Source: Bacteroidaceae bacterium
GTDB lineage: Bacteria; Bacteroidota; Bacteroidia; Bacteroidales; Bacteroidaceae
Direction of reading: 5' to 3'
DNA: 36,466 nt
Assembly (NCBI GenBank): GCA_017614895.1
Contig: JAGAAZ010000138.1
Location: 1-36,466, forward strand
The translations under genes and the position numbers were made by a program. Each line of letters begins with the position of its first letter. Within the stretch, counting starts at the first letter, position 1. Shown one piece after another: positions 1-7,095 of this stretch. The notes under the pieces are model-generated. The model ran no database searches and was not told the DNA's origin. It saw only the letters and a list, made by a program, of their open reading frames with translations.

Positions 1-20
1 AACTTTGTCCTCGGTAAACA

Positions 21-84
21 TTAGCGATATTCTTTAGTAATACTTGTTTGTTTGCAGCTACAAAGTTACTAAAAATATCGCTAA
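21..84. repeat. Long inverted repeat upstream of the restriction gene
   Basis: The left arm at 21-40 (TTAGCGATATTCTTTAGTAA) is matched by its reverse complement at 66-84, with one base missing in the right arm; the spacer is 25 nt. As RNA it would form a stem of about 19 bp. It has no T-run on either side, so it is a poor intrinsic terminator. It could be an operator for a restriction-modification control protein, a structured leader, or the end of a mobile repeat. What lies to the left is outside the window. Confidence 0.7.
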
Positions 85-1015
85 TTACCTAATAATAAGG
101 CATTTATTTTGCAATTATTTTCGTCGAACTCACGTTAATTACGAATATGATTGCAGGGAAGAACTAAACTTCTTGCAAGAAGAATGTGGCACTCACACAC
201 AACTATCACATGCATCCAATATCTGTACAAAGTCAGGTAAAGGAGTGAAAGCAAAAGAAAAAAGGGCTTTAGAAAACGTTATTCCCATCTATGCAGAATA
301 TTTGGGAAACCAAAAAGAACTAAAAGGATACTCGAACGATGTTATAAAAGAACGAGTAAGGTTACTCAATGAATATTATCGAGATTACAACCATTTGCAA
401 TTAGATAGTGTATTTAGCTCTCAAGGCAAGTTCCGTTCTACCATTCTGGAAGAGTTTATGTATATTCTCTTTAGAGATTATGTGGCAAATTTGAAACGCA
501 AATACAAAGATGCTGACAACCTCATACAAGGTGGTGCGGCAAAAGCATATACAAATTTATATTTTACAGCATCAGGCATTGAAAACTTCGTGAAAGAGCC
601 TAATGTGGAGATAAATGTAAAAGACCAAGACTTTGCCATATACAGAAAGGTCGAGTTGAGTATTGATGGCAAAAGTAAAGAGATTAAAGTTCCTATTGTT
701 GCCGTCGAAAACAAGACATATCTTGACAAAACCATGCTTGAAGGTGTGATAGCTACAGCTGAAAAACTGAAGTCAGGGAATCCTTATACACGTTTTGTGG
801 TTGTCTCGGAAAACTATGACGTAGACTTAAAAGTCGACCCTATTTATTCTCGTATTGACCAAATATACGTACTTCGGAAGTCTAAAAGGAAAGAGTATTT
901 CTCTCCTATAGACGCTGATGTCGTCATTCGCTTTTTCAATGAAACCAAACAGCACATTGAGCGTCCGTGGTCAAACATTGAAGCGAAAATGAGAGAAGAA
1001 GGAGTTATCATGTAA
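44..1015 (+). CDS. Probable type II restriction endonuclease, Bpu10I-like
   Basis: Likely a DNA-cutting enzyme of a type II restriction system. The second half carries an acidic pair around residues 194-196 followed by VPIVAVENKTYLDKTML, where E222-x-K224 fits the ExK half of a PD-(D/E)xK nuclease site. This arrangement resembles the Bpu10I restriction endonuclease family as I remember it. The start is uncertain: the only in-frame ATG (44) lies inside the inverted repeat at 21-84, and the first 50-60 residues look unlike coding sequence. A start near the GTG at 245, or a non-ATG codon just before residue 55, is more plausible. No methyltransferase is visible, so the partner is probably left of the window. 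It sits beside two toxin-antitoxin loci, which suggests a defence or accessory island. Confidence 0.55.
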   Translation: MFVCSYKVTKNIANYLIIRHLFCNYFRRTHVNYEYDCREELNFLQEECGTHTQLSHASNICTKSGKGVKAKEKRALENVIPIYAEYLGNQKELKGYSNDVIKERVRLLNEYYRDYNHLQLDSVFSSQGKFRSTILEEFMYILFRDYVANLKRKYKDADNLIQGGAAKAYTNLYFTASGIENFVKEPNVEINVKDQDFAIYRKVELSIDGKSKEIKVPIVAVENKTYLDKTMLEGVIATAEKLKSGNPYTRFVVVSENYDVDLKVDPIYSRIDQIYVLRKSKRKEYFSPIDADVVIRFFNETKQHIERPWSNIEAKMREEGVIM

Positions 1016-1131
1016 AAATAACGTATAGCTATATTAAAGAATCAGACACAAAGGGACAGGTTATTTGATACACTCCAAATGGAATATAATCAAGTGTCCT
1101 CGTCGTTAACTAAAAAGACTTATCAATATTA

Positions 1132-1473
1132 TCAAGCCAACACTTCTTCTGCTACCATACTTGGAAATGCTTCCTGTTCATCATAGATGAGGTTGATGCC
1201 AAGGGCATCTTCCAATTTGGAAAGTATGTCAAGCGACATGTTCTCTTTGCCTTTCAGTATTTTTGAGACATATTGCTGGGTGCAGTTCATGCGTTCTGCG
1301 AGAGCCTTTTGAGTAAGGTTCTCTTGCTTCATTTGCAACAACACCTTGACTGCAATCTTTTGTGAATGTTGCAGCCACGACCAATTATCACGTCTCCACT
1401 CTGCCTCCTCACGCCATGTGGATGGCGTCTGACTCTGGTGAGCTTCGAGAAATTCACGTGTCTTCTTTTTCAT
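1132..1473 (-). CDS. HigA-like antitoxin, XRE-type helix-turn-helix
   Basis: DNA-binding protein of 113 residues. Residues about 51-105 form a Cro/C1 helix-turn-helix: LTQKALAERMNCTQQYVSKI is the turn region, followed by KGKENMSLDILSKLEDALGI. A basic N-terminal stretch of about 45 residues precedes it, as in Bacteroides antitoxins encoded second in their operon. The ATG follows a purine-rich AGGAGGA stretch, a good Shine-Dalgarno for this phylum. It lies 20 nt downstream of a deleted toxin gene (1494-1747) and shares its promoter. It probably represses that promoter. With no intact partner it is an orphan antitoxin, which can act as a simple regulator or protect against a related toxin elsewhere. 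Confidence 0.8.
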   Translation of the reverse strand: MKKKTREFLEAHQSQTPSTWREEAEWRRDNWSWLQHSQKIAVKVLLQMKQENLTQKALAERMNCTQQYVSKILKGKENMSLDILSKLEDALGINLIYDEQEAFPSMVAEEVLA

Positions 1474-1493
1474 AAGAGGTTCCTCCTTTCCTT

Positions 1494-1747
1494 TTATTGT
1501 AACAATGACAGGAAATCCACAAATCCGTCAGCATCAATAGCCTGATTATTGATCAGAAATTTACGCACCTGCTCCATCTTGTTCAGTTCCTTGAGTGTAT
1601 GTTCACGTTCCTGCATCGTACGTGTCAACTTGATCGCTCCACCGGATCGCTCCATTGTGCAAAAAGCGTTTGCAAGGCATTGTCCGCTATCCCTTCATAA
1701 CGTACAGCCCAGAGGGTATTATTATCTAAAATCTTGTCGAATGTCAT
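1494..1747 (-). pseudogene. Internally deleted toxin gene of a toxin-antitoxin pair
   Basis: Reading down the minus strand from ATG 1747 gives 34-35 residues starting MTFDKILDNNTLWAVRYEG and ending QWSDP, then the frame closes. From 1643, in another frame, 49 residues starting GGAIKLTRTMQEREHTLKEL run to TAA at 1494, just ahead of the antitoxin. From memory, the intact Bacteroidales family is about 165-175 residues, begins with the first block and ends with the second. About 80-100 central residues appear lost through a deletion that also broke the frame. The junction sits between two copies of GGAGCGATC (about 1650 and 1640). Family identity is from memory, so the toxin function is an inference from context. 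Confidence 0.7.
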
Positions 1748-1769
1748 GCTTTATATGTTATATTTTTTA

Positions 1770-1801
1770 CAAAGATACAAAGTTTTCACGATAAACAACA
1801 A
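1770..1801 (-). promoter_or_regulatory. Promoter of the truncated toxin / antitoxin unit
   Basis: On the minus strand TATCTTTG (1777-1770) matches the Bacteroidetes -7 element TAnnTTTG exactly. TTG trinucleotides 18-21 bp upstream (1796-1801) can serve as the -33 element. The toxin remnant starts about 23 nt downstream, so the antitoxin is probably still transcribed. Confidence 0.6.
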
Positions 1802-1910
1802 CTGACAGTTGTATTGATTTGATAGATTTCGACTATATAATTGAAAAAGAAAGGGGAACAGTGCCCATTTGCCACCTCTACATTACATCTTCAGTACGCA
1901 TTTCCTTCAT

Positions 1911-1970
1911 CCTAGGCTCGTACCACTCTCGTCCAAACAAGCCCCTGGAACAAGGTAGTAGCAGCCTAGG
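1911..1970. repeat. Imperfect inverted repeat in a gene-free stretch
   Basis: The arms are 1911-1934 and 1947-1970. Both outer ends carry CCTAGG, and 17 of 24 positions match when one arm is reverse complemented; the spacer is 12 nt. The surrounding 1802-2277 holds no convincing gene on either strand. It may be an intergenic repeat or a remnant. Confidence 0.45.
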
Positions 1971-1997
1971 AGCTGGGTAGAACGAGGGATCACCCTT

Positions 1998-2049
1998 GGA
2001 TATTCCTATGATATCCCTACCATTGCCGAATGATATTCCTACGATATCC
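1998..2049. repeat. Two copies of a dyad-symmetric 19-bp element
   Basis: GGATATTCCTATGATATCC at 1998-2016 and TGATATTCCTACGATATCC at 2031-2049 differ at two positions. Each has GATAT/ATATC half-sites, and their starts are 33 bp apart, close to three helical turns. This would suit a dimeric regulator or an intergenic repeat. Nothing else supports a function. Confidence 0.5.
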
Positions 2050-2277
2050 AACAATAAGACAATACTCCTTACATTGGGAAAATGTATATCAGGGACGTGG
2101 CGTTTGATTCAACGTAAAAAATGAAGACAAGCTGGGGGCGCGAATCGCAACGTCAGGTCATGTCTATATTCGAAGATGGCGAAGAAAAAGGGGGAGCCAT
2201 TTTGTCCACCCCTATAGGAAAACAAAGAACAACCTTTGTCCAAACACTCTATTAATTCAACATAGAAACCTAAGTTA

Positions 2278-2697
2278 TTAACCGAGTTGCCTTTCAAAAG
2301 TGGCAGCATCTACGATACGACAAGTGGCTACTTCTTTCAGCACCAATAAATCTTGGTCACCTGTAACCAGATAATGAGCATGGGCTTCTATAGCTAATGC
2401 CAGCAAATAATCATCGGCTTCGTCTCTGCAAAGCTTTACATTCTGAGTAGGTTCGAATCTCTCACCAATAATCTGCATAAACTCCATGAGAGATTCCACT
2501 TCTTCTGTAGGAAAGTATTTGATAAACTTAGGTCGTGCTGTGACTTCACGGATCTCAGCAAGCAAATCATCGCAAATGACCAATTGAATGCGTTCATCGC
2601 TCAACAAGTCAACAAGCCGAGAAAGCCTTCTGCCAATTAGAAAGCTAATCCAGCAATTGGTGTCCACAATAACACGAAGTTTAGGCTTTCTTGGCAT
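2278..2697 (-). CDS. PIN-domain toxin, putative RNase
   Basis: 139 residues from the ATG at 2697; a GTG start at 2706 would add three. This is a PIN-family ribonuclease of the kind found as the toxin of two-gene modules. Acidic metal-binding positions are visible: D12 in VIVDTNCWISFL, E48 in DDLLAEI, D95/D96 in DEADDYLLALA and D114/D116 in VTGDQDLL. The length and the VDTN start fit the 'putative toxin component, PIN family' group. It overlaps the end of the upstream antitoxin gene by 17 nt, so the two are co-translated. The catalytic set looks complete and the toxin should be active unless neutralised. Confidence 0.85.
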   Translation of the reverse strand: MPRKPKLRVIVDTNCWISFLIGRRLSRLVDLLSDERIQLVICDDLLAEIREVTARPKFIKYFPTEEVESLMEFMQIIGERFEPTQNVKLCRDEADDYLLALAIEAHAHYLVTGDQDLLVLKEVATCRIVDAATFERQLG

Positions 2698-2902
2698 AAC
2701 GCTCACGTCTTACAGCCTTTACTTCGGCCAGGATATCTTCCTCGGAAATTTCATCGGTTCGGAATGTGTCAAGGAAGTAGTTCAATTCCTTACGGATGTT
2801 TTGACGTGTCAAAGCCTTGCCTATCCGCAATTGGGAACGTACAGGCATCTGCTGAAGCAATAGCAGCATCTGGTTGTAACTGATGTCAATTGTTGCGTTC
2901 AT
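2681..2902 (-). CDS. Antitoxin partner of the PIN toxin
   Basis: Small protein of 73 residues, first gene of a two-gene unit with the PIN toxin. The sequence is largely helical, with a DEISEEDILAEVKAVRRERYAKKA tail split by charge; this resembles antitoxins that wrap around a PIN partner through an amphipathic C-terminal helix. No clear DNA-binding fold can be assigned by eye, although the N-terminal MNATIDISYNQMLLLLQQM could be a short strand-helix unit. The role is inferred from position, size and overlap with the toxin. Confidence 0.7.
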   Translation of the reverse strand: MNATIDISYNQMLLLLQQMPVRSQLRIGKALTRQNIRKELNYFLDTFRTDEISEEDILAEVKAVRRERYAKKA

Positions 2903-2927
2903 CTTAATATAAGATTAAATTCGATGG

Positions 2928-2935
2928 CAAAGGTA
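2928..2935 (-). promoter_or_regulatory. Promoter -7 element of the PIN toxin-antitoxin pair
   Basis: On the minus strand TACCTTTG (2935-2928) is an exact TAnnTTTG. The antitoxin ATG (2902) lies 26 nt downstream. TTGG sequences 17-21 bp upstream could act as the -33 element. Confidence 0.6.
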
Positions 2936-3032
2936 GGCATTATTTTTTAATCCAACCAAGTTTTTATAATAATAAATCTTAAAAAGGCAAGCCATTTTCT
3001 GGGTGCTTGTCTATTTTTAACGGATTTTTCCG

Positions 3033-3040
3033 TACCTTTG
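3033..3040 (+). promoter_or_regulatory. Promoter -7 element of rnpB
   Basis: TACCTTTG matches TAnnTTTG exactly. Transcription would begin about 6 nt downstream, at the first base of helix P1 of the RNase P RNA (about 3046), so promoter and RNA end agree. Confidence 0.65.
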
Positions 3041-3045
3041 CCGAC

Positions 3046-3510
3046 CGAAAGCAGCCGGACGGTCTGTCGCTGGCGACTCTACGGAGTCGAAAGAGGAAAG
3101 TCCGGGCAGCATAGGGCATCCCACTTCCTAATGTAGAAGCAGTCCGCGAGGGTTGAGTAATGCAGAAGAAAATAACAACAGCTTCGGCTGAAATGGTGAG
3201 AAGGTGAGGTAAGAGCTCACCAGCGGCATGGTGACATGTCGGCTGTGCATCTTGGGAGCTGCAAGTTCATGTAAACCACCCGACAGAGGGTAGCCCGCCC
3301 GAGTTGACGAAGGTCTGAGCAGCAATGCAACAGGGCCGGGGCTCATACGGTGGAGGGTAGAACGCTTGAGCCATGAGGTGACTCATGGAGTAGATAAATG
3401 ACAGACACATGTCTTAATTGAAAATTGAAAATTGAAAGTTGAAAAATTGGAAATTAGAAATTGACAATTGGCATGAACAGAACCCGGCTTATAGCCCGAC
3501 TGCTTTCTTT
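3046..3510 (+). ncRNA. rnpB: RNase P RNA, bacterial type A
   Basis: Catalytic RNA of RNase P, which matures tRNA 5' ends. The universal core is plain: AGAGGAAAGTCCGGGC near 3090-3107 is the 5' half, and ACAGAACCCGGCTTATAG near 3477-3494 is the 3' half that closes helix P4. Helix P1 forms from GAAAGCAGCCGG (3047-3058) with CCCGACTGCTTTC (3495-3507). A T-run follows and probably ends transcription. At about 465 nt it is longer than the usual 350-400. Much of the excess is a run of AT-rich heptamers (3416-3471) just before the 3' core, where helix P19 normally lies. Ends are set from P1 pairing. Confidence 0.95.
3416..3471 (+). repeat. Eight tandem heptamers inside rnpB
   Basis: Units are AATTGAA x3, AGTTGAA, AAATTGG, AAATTAG, AAATTGA and CAATTGG. 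The array lies between GATAAATGACAG and the 3' P4 strand of RNase P RNA. The units are close relatives of those at 15048-15075, 8321-8348 and 24088-24122. The run can fold only weakly on itself, so it probably forms a floppy extension at P19. Confidence 0.85.
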
Positions 3511-3547
3511 TTTTGTGATAAAGTATGTTAAACAATAAATACGGATA

Positions 3548-3582
3548 TTAAACTTTGCAAGTTTAACGAGTTCTAAAACTCG
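3548..3582 (+). promoter_or_regulatory. Two abutting palindromes upstream of the efflux operon
   Basis: TTAAACTT-TGC-AAGTTTAA (3548-3566) is immediately followed by CGAGTT-CTAA-AACTCG (3567-3582); both have perfect arms. They lie 22-56 nt before the start of the channel gene. The first contains AAACTTTG, close to a -7 promoter element. They could be an operator for a local repressor or two small RNA hairpins. No regulator gene is adjacent. Confidence 0.55.
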
Positions 3583-3603
3583 GATAACATCAACAGACAA
3601 ACA

Positions 3604-4944
3604 ATGAATAGAAAACACTTATTGGCTACCCTATCCATCCTGCTGACTGGCACTGCGGCATGGGGGCAAAAAGTCTGGACGCTGCAAGAATGCCTGGATT
3701 ATGCCCTTGCCAACAACATCCAGTTGCAGCAGAAAAGGATAACGGCAGCTTCTGACCATGAGGATGTGTTGCAGAGTCAGGCAGCATTGTTCCCCTCTGT
3801 GTCGTTCAGCACCAACCAAAATGCTTCGTGGCGACCTTTCGCCGAGACAACCATTAACCTTTCTGGTGGAACGATGACCACCAACCGAAACTCGGTTTCG
3901 TACAATGGTTCCTATGGCATCAATGCCAACTGGACGGTGTGGAACGGCAATCGCAACATAAACACCATCAAGCAGAACAAGTTGACGGAGAAGATGGCTG
4001 AGTTGGGCATCGAACAACAGGCCAACAGCATTCAGGAGCAGATTGCGCAGCTGTATGTACAGATTCTGTATGAAACAGAGGCTGTGAAAGTGTGCAGAGA
4101 AATCATCAAGTCGAGCATGATGCAGCGTGATCGTGCCAAGACGATGGTGGAGGTGGGACACCTTGCCCGTGTTGACCTCGTGCAGTTGGAGGCACAGGTG
4201 AGCCAAGATCAGTATTCGTTGGTGCAGGCTCAGTCACAATTGGCCAACTACAAACTGCAACTGAAGCAACTTCTGGAGATTCACGACGATGAGGGTTTCG
4301 AGATTGCTGTTCCAGAAGTGAGCGATGCACAGGTGTTGTCAGTACTTCCCAACGAGCAGGCTGTCTATAACGCAGCTCTCGAAAGCCGTCCTGAAATTCA
4401 GTCGAGCAAATTGAGCATCGAATCTTCTGAAATCGCCATTCAGACAGCTCGTGCAGGATATAAGCCCACCGTTTCAATGACGGCTGGCATCGGTTCGAAC
4501 AACTCATCGGGTCAGCACACAGATTTCTTCAAACAGGTAAAGACCAACATGAACAATTCGTTGGGTCTTTCTGTGTCTGTACCAATATTGGATAATCATC
4601 AGGCTCGCACCAACATCCGCAAAGCAAAGTACGCTTTGCAAACCAGCGAACTGAATCTGCAAGAACAACAGAAGCAACTCTACTCCACCATTGAAAACTA
4701 TTGGTTGAACGCCACCACATCTCAACAGCAGTTCATCTCCGCCAGAAACAACGTGAAGAGCATGCAGGAGAGCTATGATCTGGTCAGCGAACAGTTTAAC
4801 CTCGGACTTAAGAACATCGTAGAGCTGACTACTGGTAAGAACAACCTGCTGCAGGCCGAACAACAACTGCTGCAAACCAAATACACCGCATTGCTGAACA
4901 GCGCCATGCTGAATTTCTATGCAGGAGAAAGCATTAAATTTTAA
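3604..4944 (+). CDS. TolC-family outer membrane efflux channel
   Basis: Outer membrane channel of a tripartite efflux system. The 446 residues begin with a signal peptide (1-22, ending AAWGQ). WTLQECLDYALANNIQLQQKRI opens the first helical repeat, as in most TolC-family proteins. Two similar halves follow, rich in long amphipathic helices (LEAQVSQDQYSLVQAQSQLANYKLQL and LNLQEQQKQLYSTIENYW) separated by barrel strands. Length is normal for the family. It heads an operon with adaptor, ATPase and permease genes, in the same order as many MacAB-TolC-type loci of Bacteroidetes. Substrate cannot be read from the sequence; macrolides, lipids and peptides are all exported by relatives. Confidence 0.92.
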   Translation: MNRKHLLATLSILLTGTAAWGQKVWTLQECLDYALANNIQLQQKRITAASDHEDVLQSQAALFPSVSFSTNQNASWRPFAETTINLSGGTMTTNRNSVSYNGSYGINANWTVWNGNRNINTIKQNKLTEKMAELGIEQQANSIQEQIAQLYVQILYETEAVKVCREIIKSSMMQRDRAKTMVEVGHLARVDLVQLEAQVSQDQYSLVQAQSQLANYKLQLKQLLEIHDDEGFEIAVPEVSDAQVLSVLPNEQAVYNAALESRPEIQSSKLSIESSEIAIQTARAGYKPTVSMTAGIGSNNSSGQHTDFFKQVKTNMNNSLGLSVSVPILDNHQARTNIRKAKYALQTSELNLQEQQKQLYSTIENYWLNATTSQQQFISARNNVKSMQESYDLVSEQFNLGLKNIVELTTGKNNLLQAEQQLLQTKYTALLNSAMLNFYAGESIKF

Positions 4945-4948
4945 GAGA

Positions 4949-4980
4949 CTTCAATTATTCAATTTTTCAATTCTTCAATT
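4949..4980 (+). repeat. Four tandem octamers in the channel-adaptor gap
   Basis: CTTCAATT, ATTCAATT, TTTCAATT and CTTCAATT fill most of the 46-nt gap between the channel and adaptor genes. The adaptor start follows 10 nt later, so the array occupies the expected ribosome-binding zone and keeps it AT-rich and unstructured. Confidence 0.85.
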
Positions 4981-4990
4981 CTAAAAGATA

Positions 4991-6265
4991 ATGAAAACAA
5001 GCAATATATTCGCAACGCTCATCATTGCAACCACCCTCGCTGCATGTAGCGAAGGGACAAAGGTGGAGTACTCCACTGCTCCTGTAGAGAAGCAGAACAT
5101 CAGCACCAGCATCACTGCCACGGGTACGATTGAACCTGTGACAGAGGTAGAAGTAGGTACACAGGTGTCTGGTATCATCGACCGCATCTATGTGGACTAC
5201 AATTCTGAGGTGCATCGTGGTCAGGTCATTGCTGAACTCGACAAGACCAACCTCCTCTCCAAACTGGCATCAGCACAGAGCAATCTTTCTAATGCACAGT
5301 CTTCACTCAACTATCAATCAGCTAATTATAAGCGCTACAAAACCCTCTACGAAAAGGGACTTGTATCTGCCAACGACTACGAGAATGCCAAACTGAGTTA
5401 CGAGCAGGCTGTACAGCAAGTGAGAGTGCAGCAGCAGAATGTGACCGAGGCACAAACCAACCTTGGCTATGCTACCATCACATCGCCTATTGATGGCGTG
5501 GTGCTCTCCAAGGAAGTGGAAGAAGGACAGACGGTGGCTTCTGCTATGACCACCCCTACCCTGTTCATCATCGCTCAGGACTTGACCGACATGCGTGTGA
5601 TTGCTGACATTGACGAGGCTGATATTGGTGGTGTGAAGGAAGGTCAGCGTGTTACCTTCACTGTGGATGCATTCCCAGACGACATCTTCGAGGGTGCTGT
5701 CACTCAGGTGCGCCAACAGGCCACAACAGAAAGCAACGTGGTCACCTACGAAGTAGTCATCTCTGCTCCTAACGACCAACTGAAGCTGAAGCCAGGACTC
5801 ACAGCCAATGTGACGATCTATACATTAGAGAAGAATGGCGTGTTGGCAGTTCCAGCAAGAGCATTGCGTTTCACTCCTAACGAGGCTCTCTTGCAGGAAG
5901 GCGAGACTGTGGAAGACGTGCAGGCTCCTTTCAAGGTGTGGACCAAGGAAGGCAATGTCTTCAAGGCACATAAAGTGGAAGTCGGCACCAGCAATGGTCT
6001 GCTCACAGAAATTGTTTCAGGCGTGAAGGCTGGTACTGAGGTGCTCACCGATTTTGAAATCATCGGTGGTAAGGAAGAAGAGACTACAGAGAATACTACT
6101 TCTAATCCATTCATGCCTCGTCCACGTGGCGGTAATAGAAACCGTACTGGTGCAGCTGGGGCTGGTGGTGCTGGTGCAAATGGTGCTGGTGGTGCTGGTG
6201 CTTCAGGCGGTAATGCTGGTGGCTTCGGTGGTGGTAACAGACCCAGTGGCAATTTCTCCAGATAA
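4991..6265 (+). CDS. MacA/HlyD-type periplasmic adaptor lipoprotein
   Basis: Membrane fusion protein that links an inner membrane MacB-like transporter to the TolC-like channel. 424 residues. A lipoprotein signal ends with LAAC (C19). Residues about 50-95 (VEVGTQVSGIIDRIYVDYNS) form the first lipoyl half; LDKTNLLSKLASAQSNLSNA through VRVQQQNVTEAQTNL is the coiled-coil hairpin; TITSPIDGVVLSKEVEEGQTV is the second lipoyl half, followed by beta-barrel and membrane-proximal domains. The last 48 residues or so are almost entirely Gly, Ala, Asn and Arg, a low-complexity tail unusual for the family that ends in NFSR. It precedes the ATPase by 21 nt. Confidence 0.92.
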   Translation: MKTSNIFATLIIATTLAACSEGTKVEYSTAPVEKQNISTSITATGTIEPVTEVEVGTQVSGIIDRIYVDYNSEVHRGQVIAELDKTNLLSKLASAQSNLSNAQSSLNYQSANYKRYKTLYEKGLVSANDYENAKLSYEQAVQQVRVQQQNVTEAQTNLGYATITSPIDGVVLSKEVEEGQTVASAMTTPTLFIIAQDLTDMRVIADIDEADIGGVKEGQRVTFTVDAFPDDIFEGAVTQVRQQATTESNVVTYEVVISAPNDQLKLKPGLTANVTIYTLEKNGVLAVPARALRFTPNEALLQEGETVEDVQAPFKVWTKEGNVFKAHKVEVGTSNGLLTEIVSGVKAGTEVLTDFEIIGGKEEETTENTTSNPFMPRPRGGNRNRTGAAGAGGAGANGAGGAGASGGNAGGFGGGNRPSGNFSR

Positions 6266-6286
6266 TCAACAACAGAAAGATAAAAG

Positions 6287-7051
6287 ATGAACGAACAGAA
6301 AGAAAATCGTAAAGTTGTCATCGAACTCGACAACGTGAAGCGCTACTTTCAGGTCGGCTCTGAGACCGTGAAAGCCCTGCGTGGTGTCAGCTTCAAGATT
6401 TACGAAGGCGAGTTCGTGACCATACAAGGAACCTCTGGTTCGGGTAAATCAACCTTGCTGAATCAGCTGGGATGCCTCGATACGCCCACCTCTGGCGAAT
6501 ATTATCTGGATGGTACTCCTGTCCGCAAGATGTCCAAGAACCAACGTGCCAAACTGCGCAACAGGAAGATTGGTTTCGTATTCCAGAACTATAACCTCTT
6601 GGCAAAAACCACAGCTGTGGAGAACGTGGAGTTGCCACTGATGTATAATAATAAGTATTCAGCCAAGCAACGTCGCGAAGCAGCTATCAAGGCCTTGCAG
6701 GAAGTGGGACTGGGTGACCGTCTCGACCACAAGAGCAACCAGATGTCGGGTGGTCAGATGCAGCGTGTCGCCATTGCCCGTGCTTTAGTCAACAACCCTG
6801 CCGTACTCTTGGCTGACGAGGCAACAGGTAACCTCGACACCCGCACTTCTTTCGAGATGCTGGTGCTCTTCCAGAAACTCCATCAGGAGGGACACACCAT
6901 CATCTTCGTGACCCACAACCCTGAAATCGCCACCTTCGCCTCACGCAACATCAACCTGCGTGACGGCAAGATTCGCGAGGATACCATCAACCCCAACATC
7001 AAGTCGGCAGCTGAAGCTCTTGCAGCCCTGCCCAAACCACAAGACGACTAA
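6287..7051 (+). CDS. MacB-type ABC transporter ATPase subunit
   Basis: ATP-hydrolysing subunit of 254 residues, LolD/MacB/FtsE branch. Visible motifs: Walker A GTSGSGKST (48-56), Q-loop Q100 in FVFQNYNL, signature MSGGQMQR (153-160), Walker B VLLADEAT (173-180) with catalytic E178, D-loop GNLD, and H-loop H210 in IIFVTH. In MacB proper, ATPase and permease are fused; here they are separate genes, which is common in Bacteroidetes. It works with the permease 44 nt downstream. All catalytic residues are present. Confidence 0.94.
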   Translation: MNEQKENRKVVIELDNVKRYFQVGSETVKALRGVSFKIYEGEFVTIQGTSGSGKSTLLNQLGCLDTPTSGEYYLDGTPVRKMSKNQRAKLRNRKIGFVFQNYNLLAKTTAVENVELPLMYNNKYSAKQRREAAIKALQEVGLGDRLDHKSNQMSGGQMQRVAIARALVNNPAVLLADEATGNLDTRTSFEMLVLFQKLHQEGHTIIFVTHNPEIATFASRNINLRDGKIREDTINPNIKSAAEALAALPKPQDD

Positions 7052-7070
7052 CCAGCCCACGCGCTGGGCG
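7050..7070. repeat. 21-bp repeat also found inside mutS2
   Basis: AACCAGCCCACGCGCTGGGC plus a final G occurs here, between the ATPase and permease genes, and again at 26517-26537 inside mutS2. In both places AAGACGA lies just upstream, three bases further away here. The core GCCCA-CGCGC-TGGGC can form a small hairpin. An exact 21-bp match at two sites in 36 kb suggests a dispersed element. Confidence 0.75.
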
Positions 7071-7095
7071 TATGTCCTAAAACTTAGAAAATTCC

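Noticed and set aside
1802-2277. A small minus-strand frame (about 66 codons) downstream of the PIN toxin gene
   Set aside because: It has no recognisable motif, a biased composition and no start signal. The stretch looks non-coding, with two kinds of repeats.
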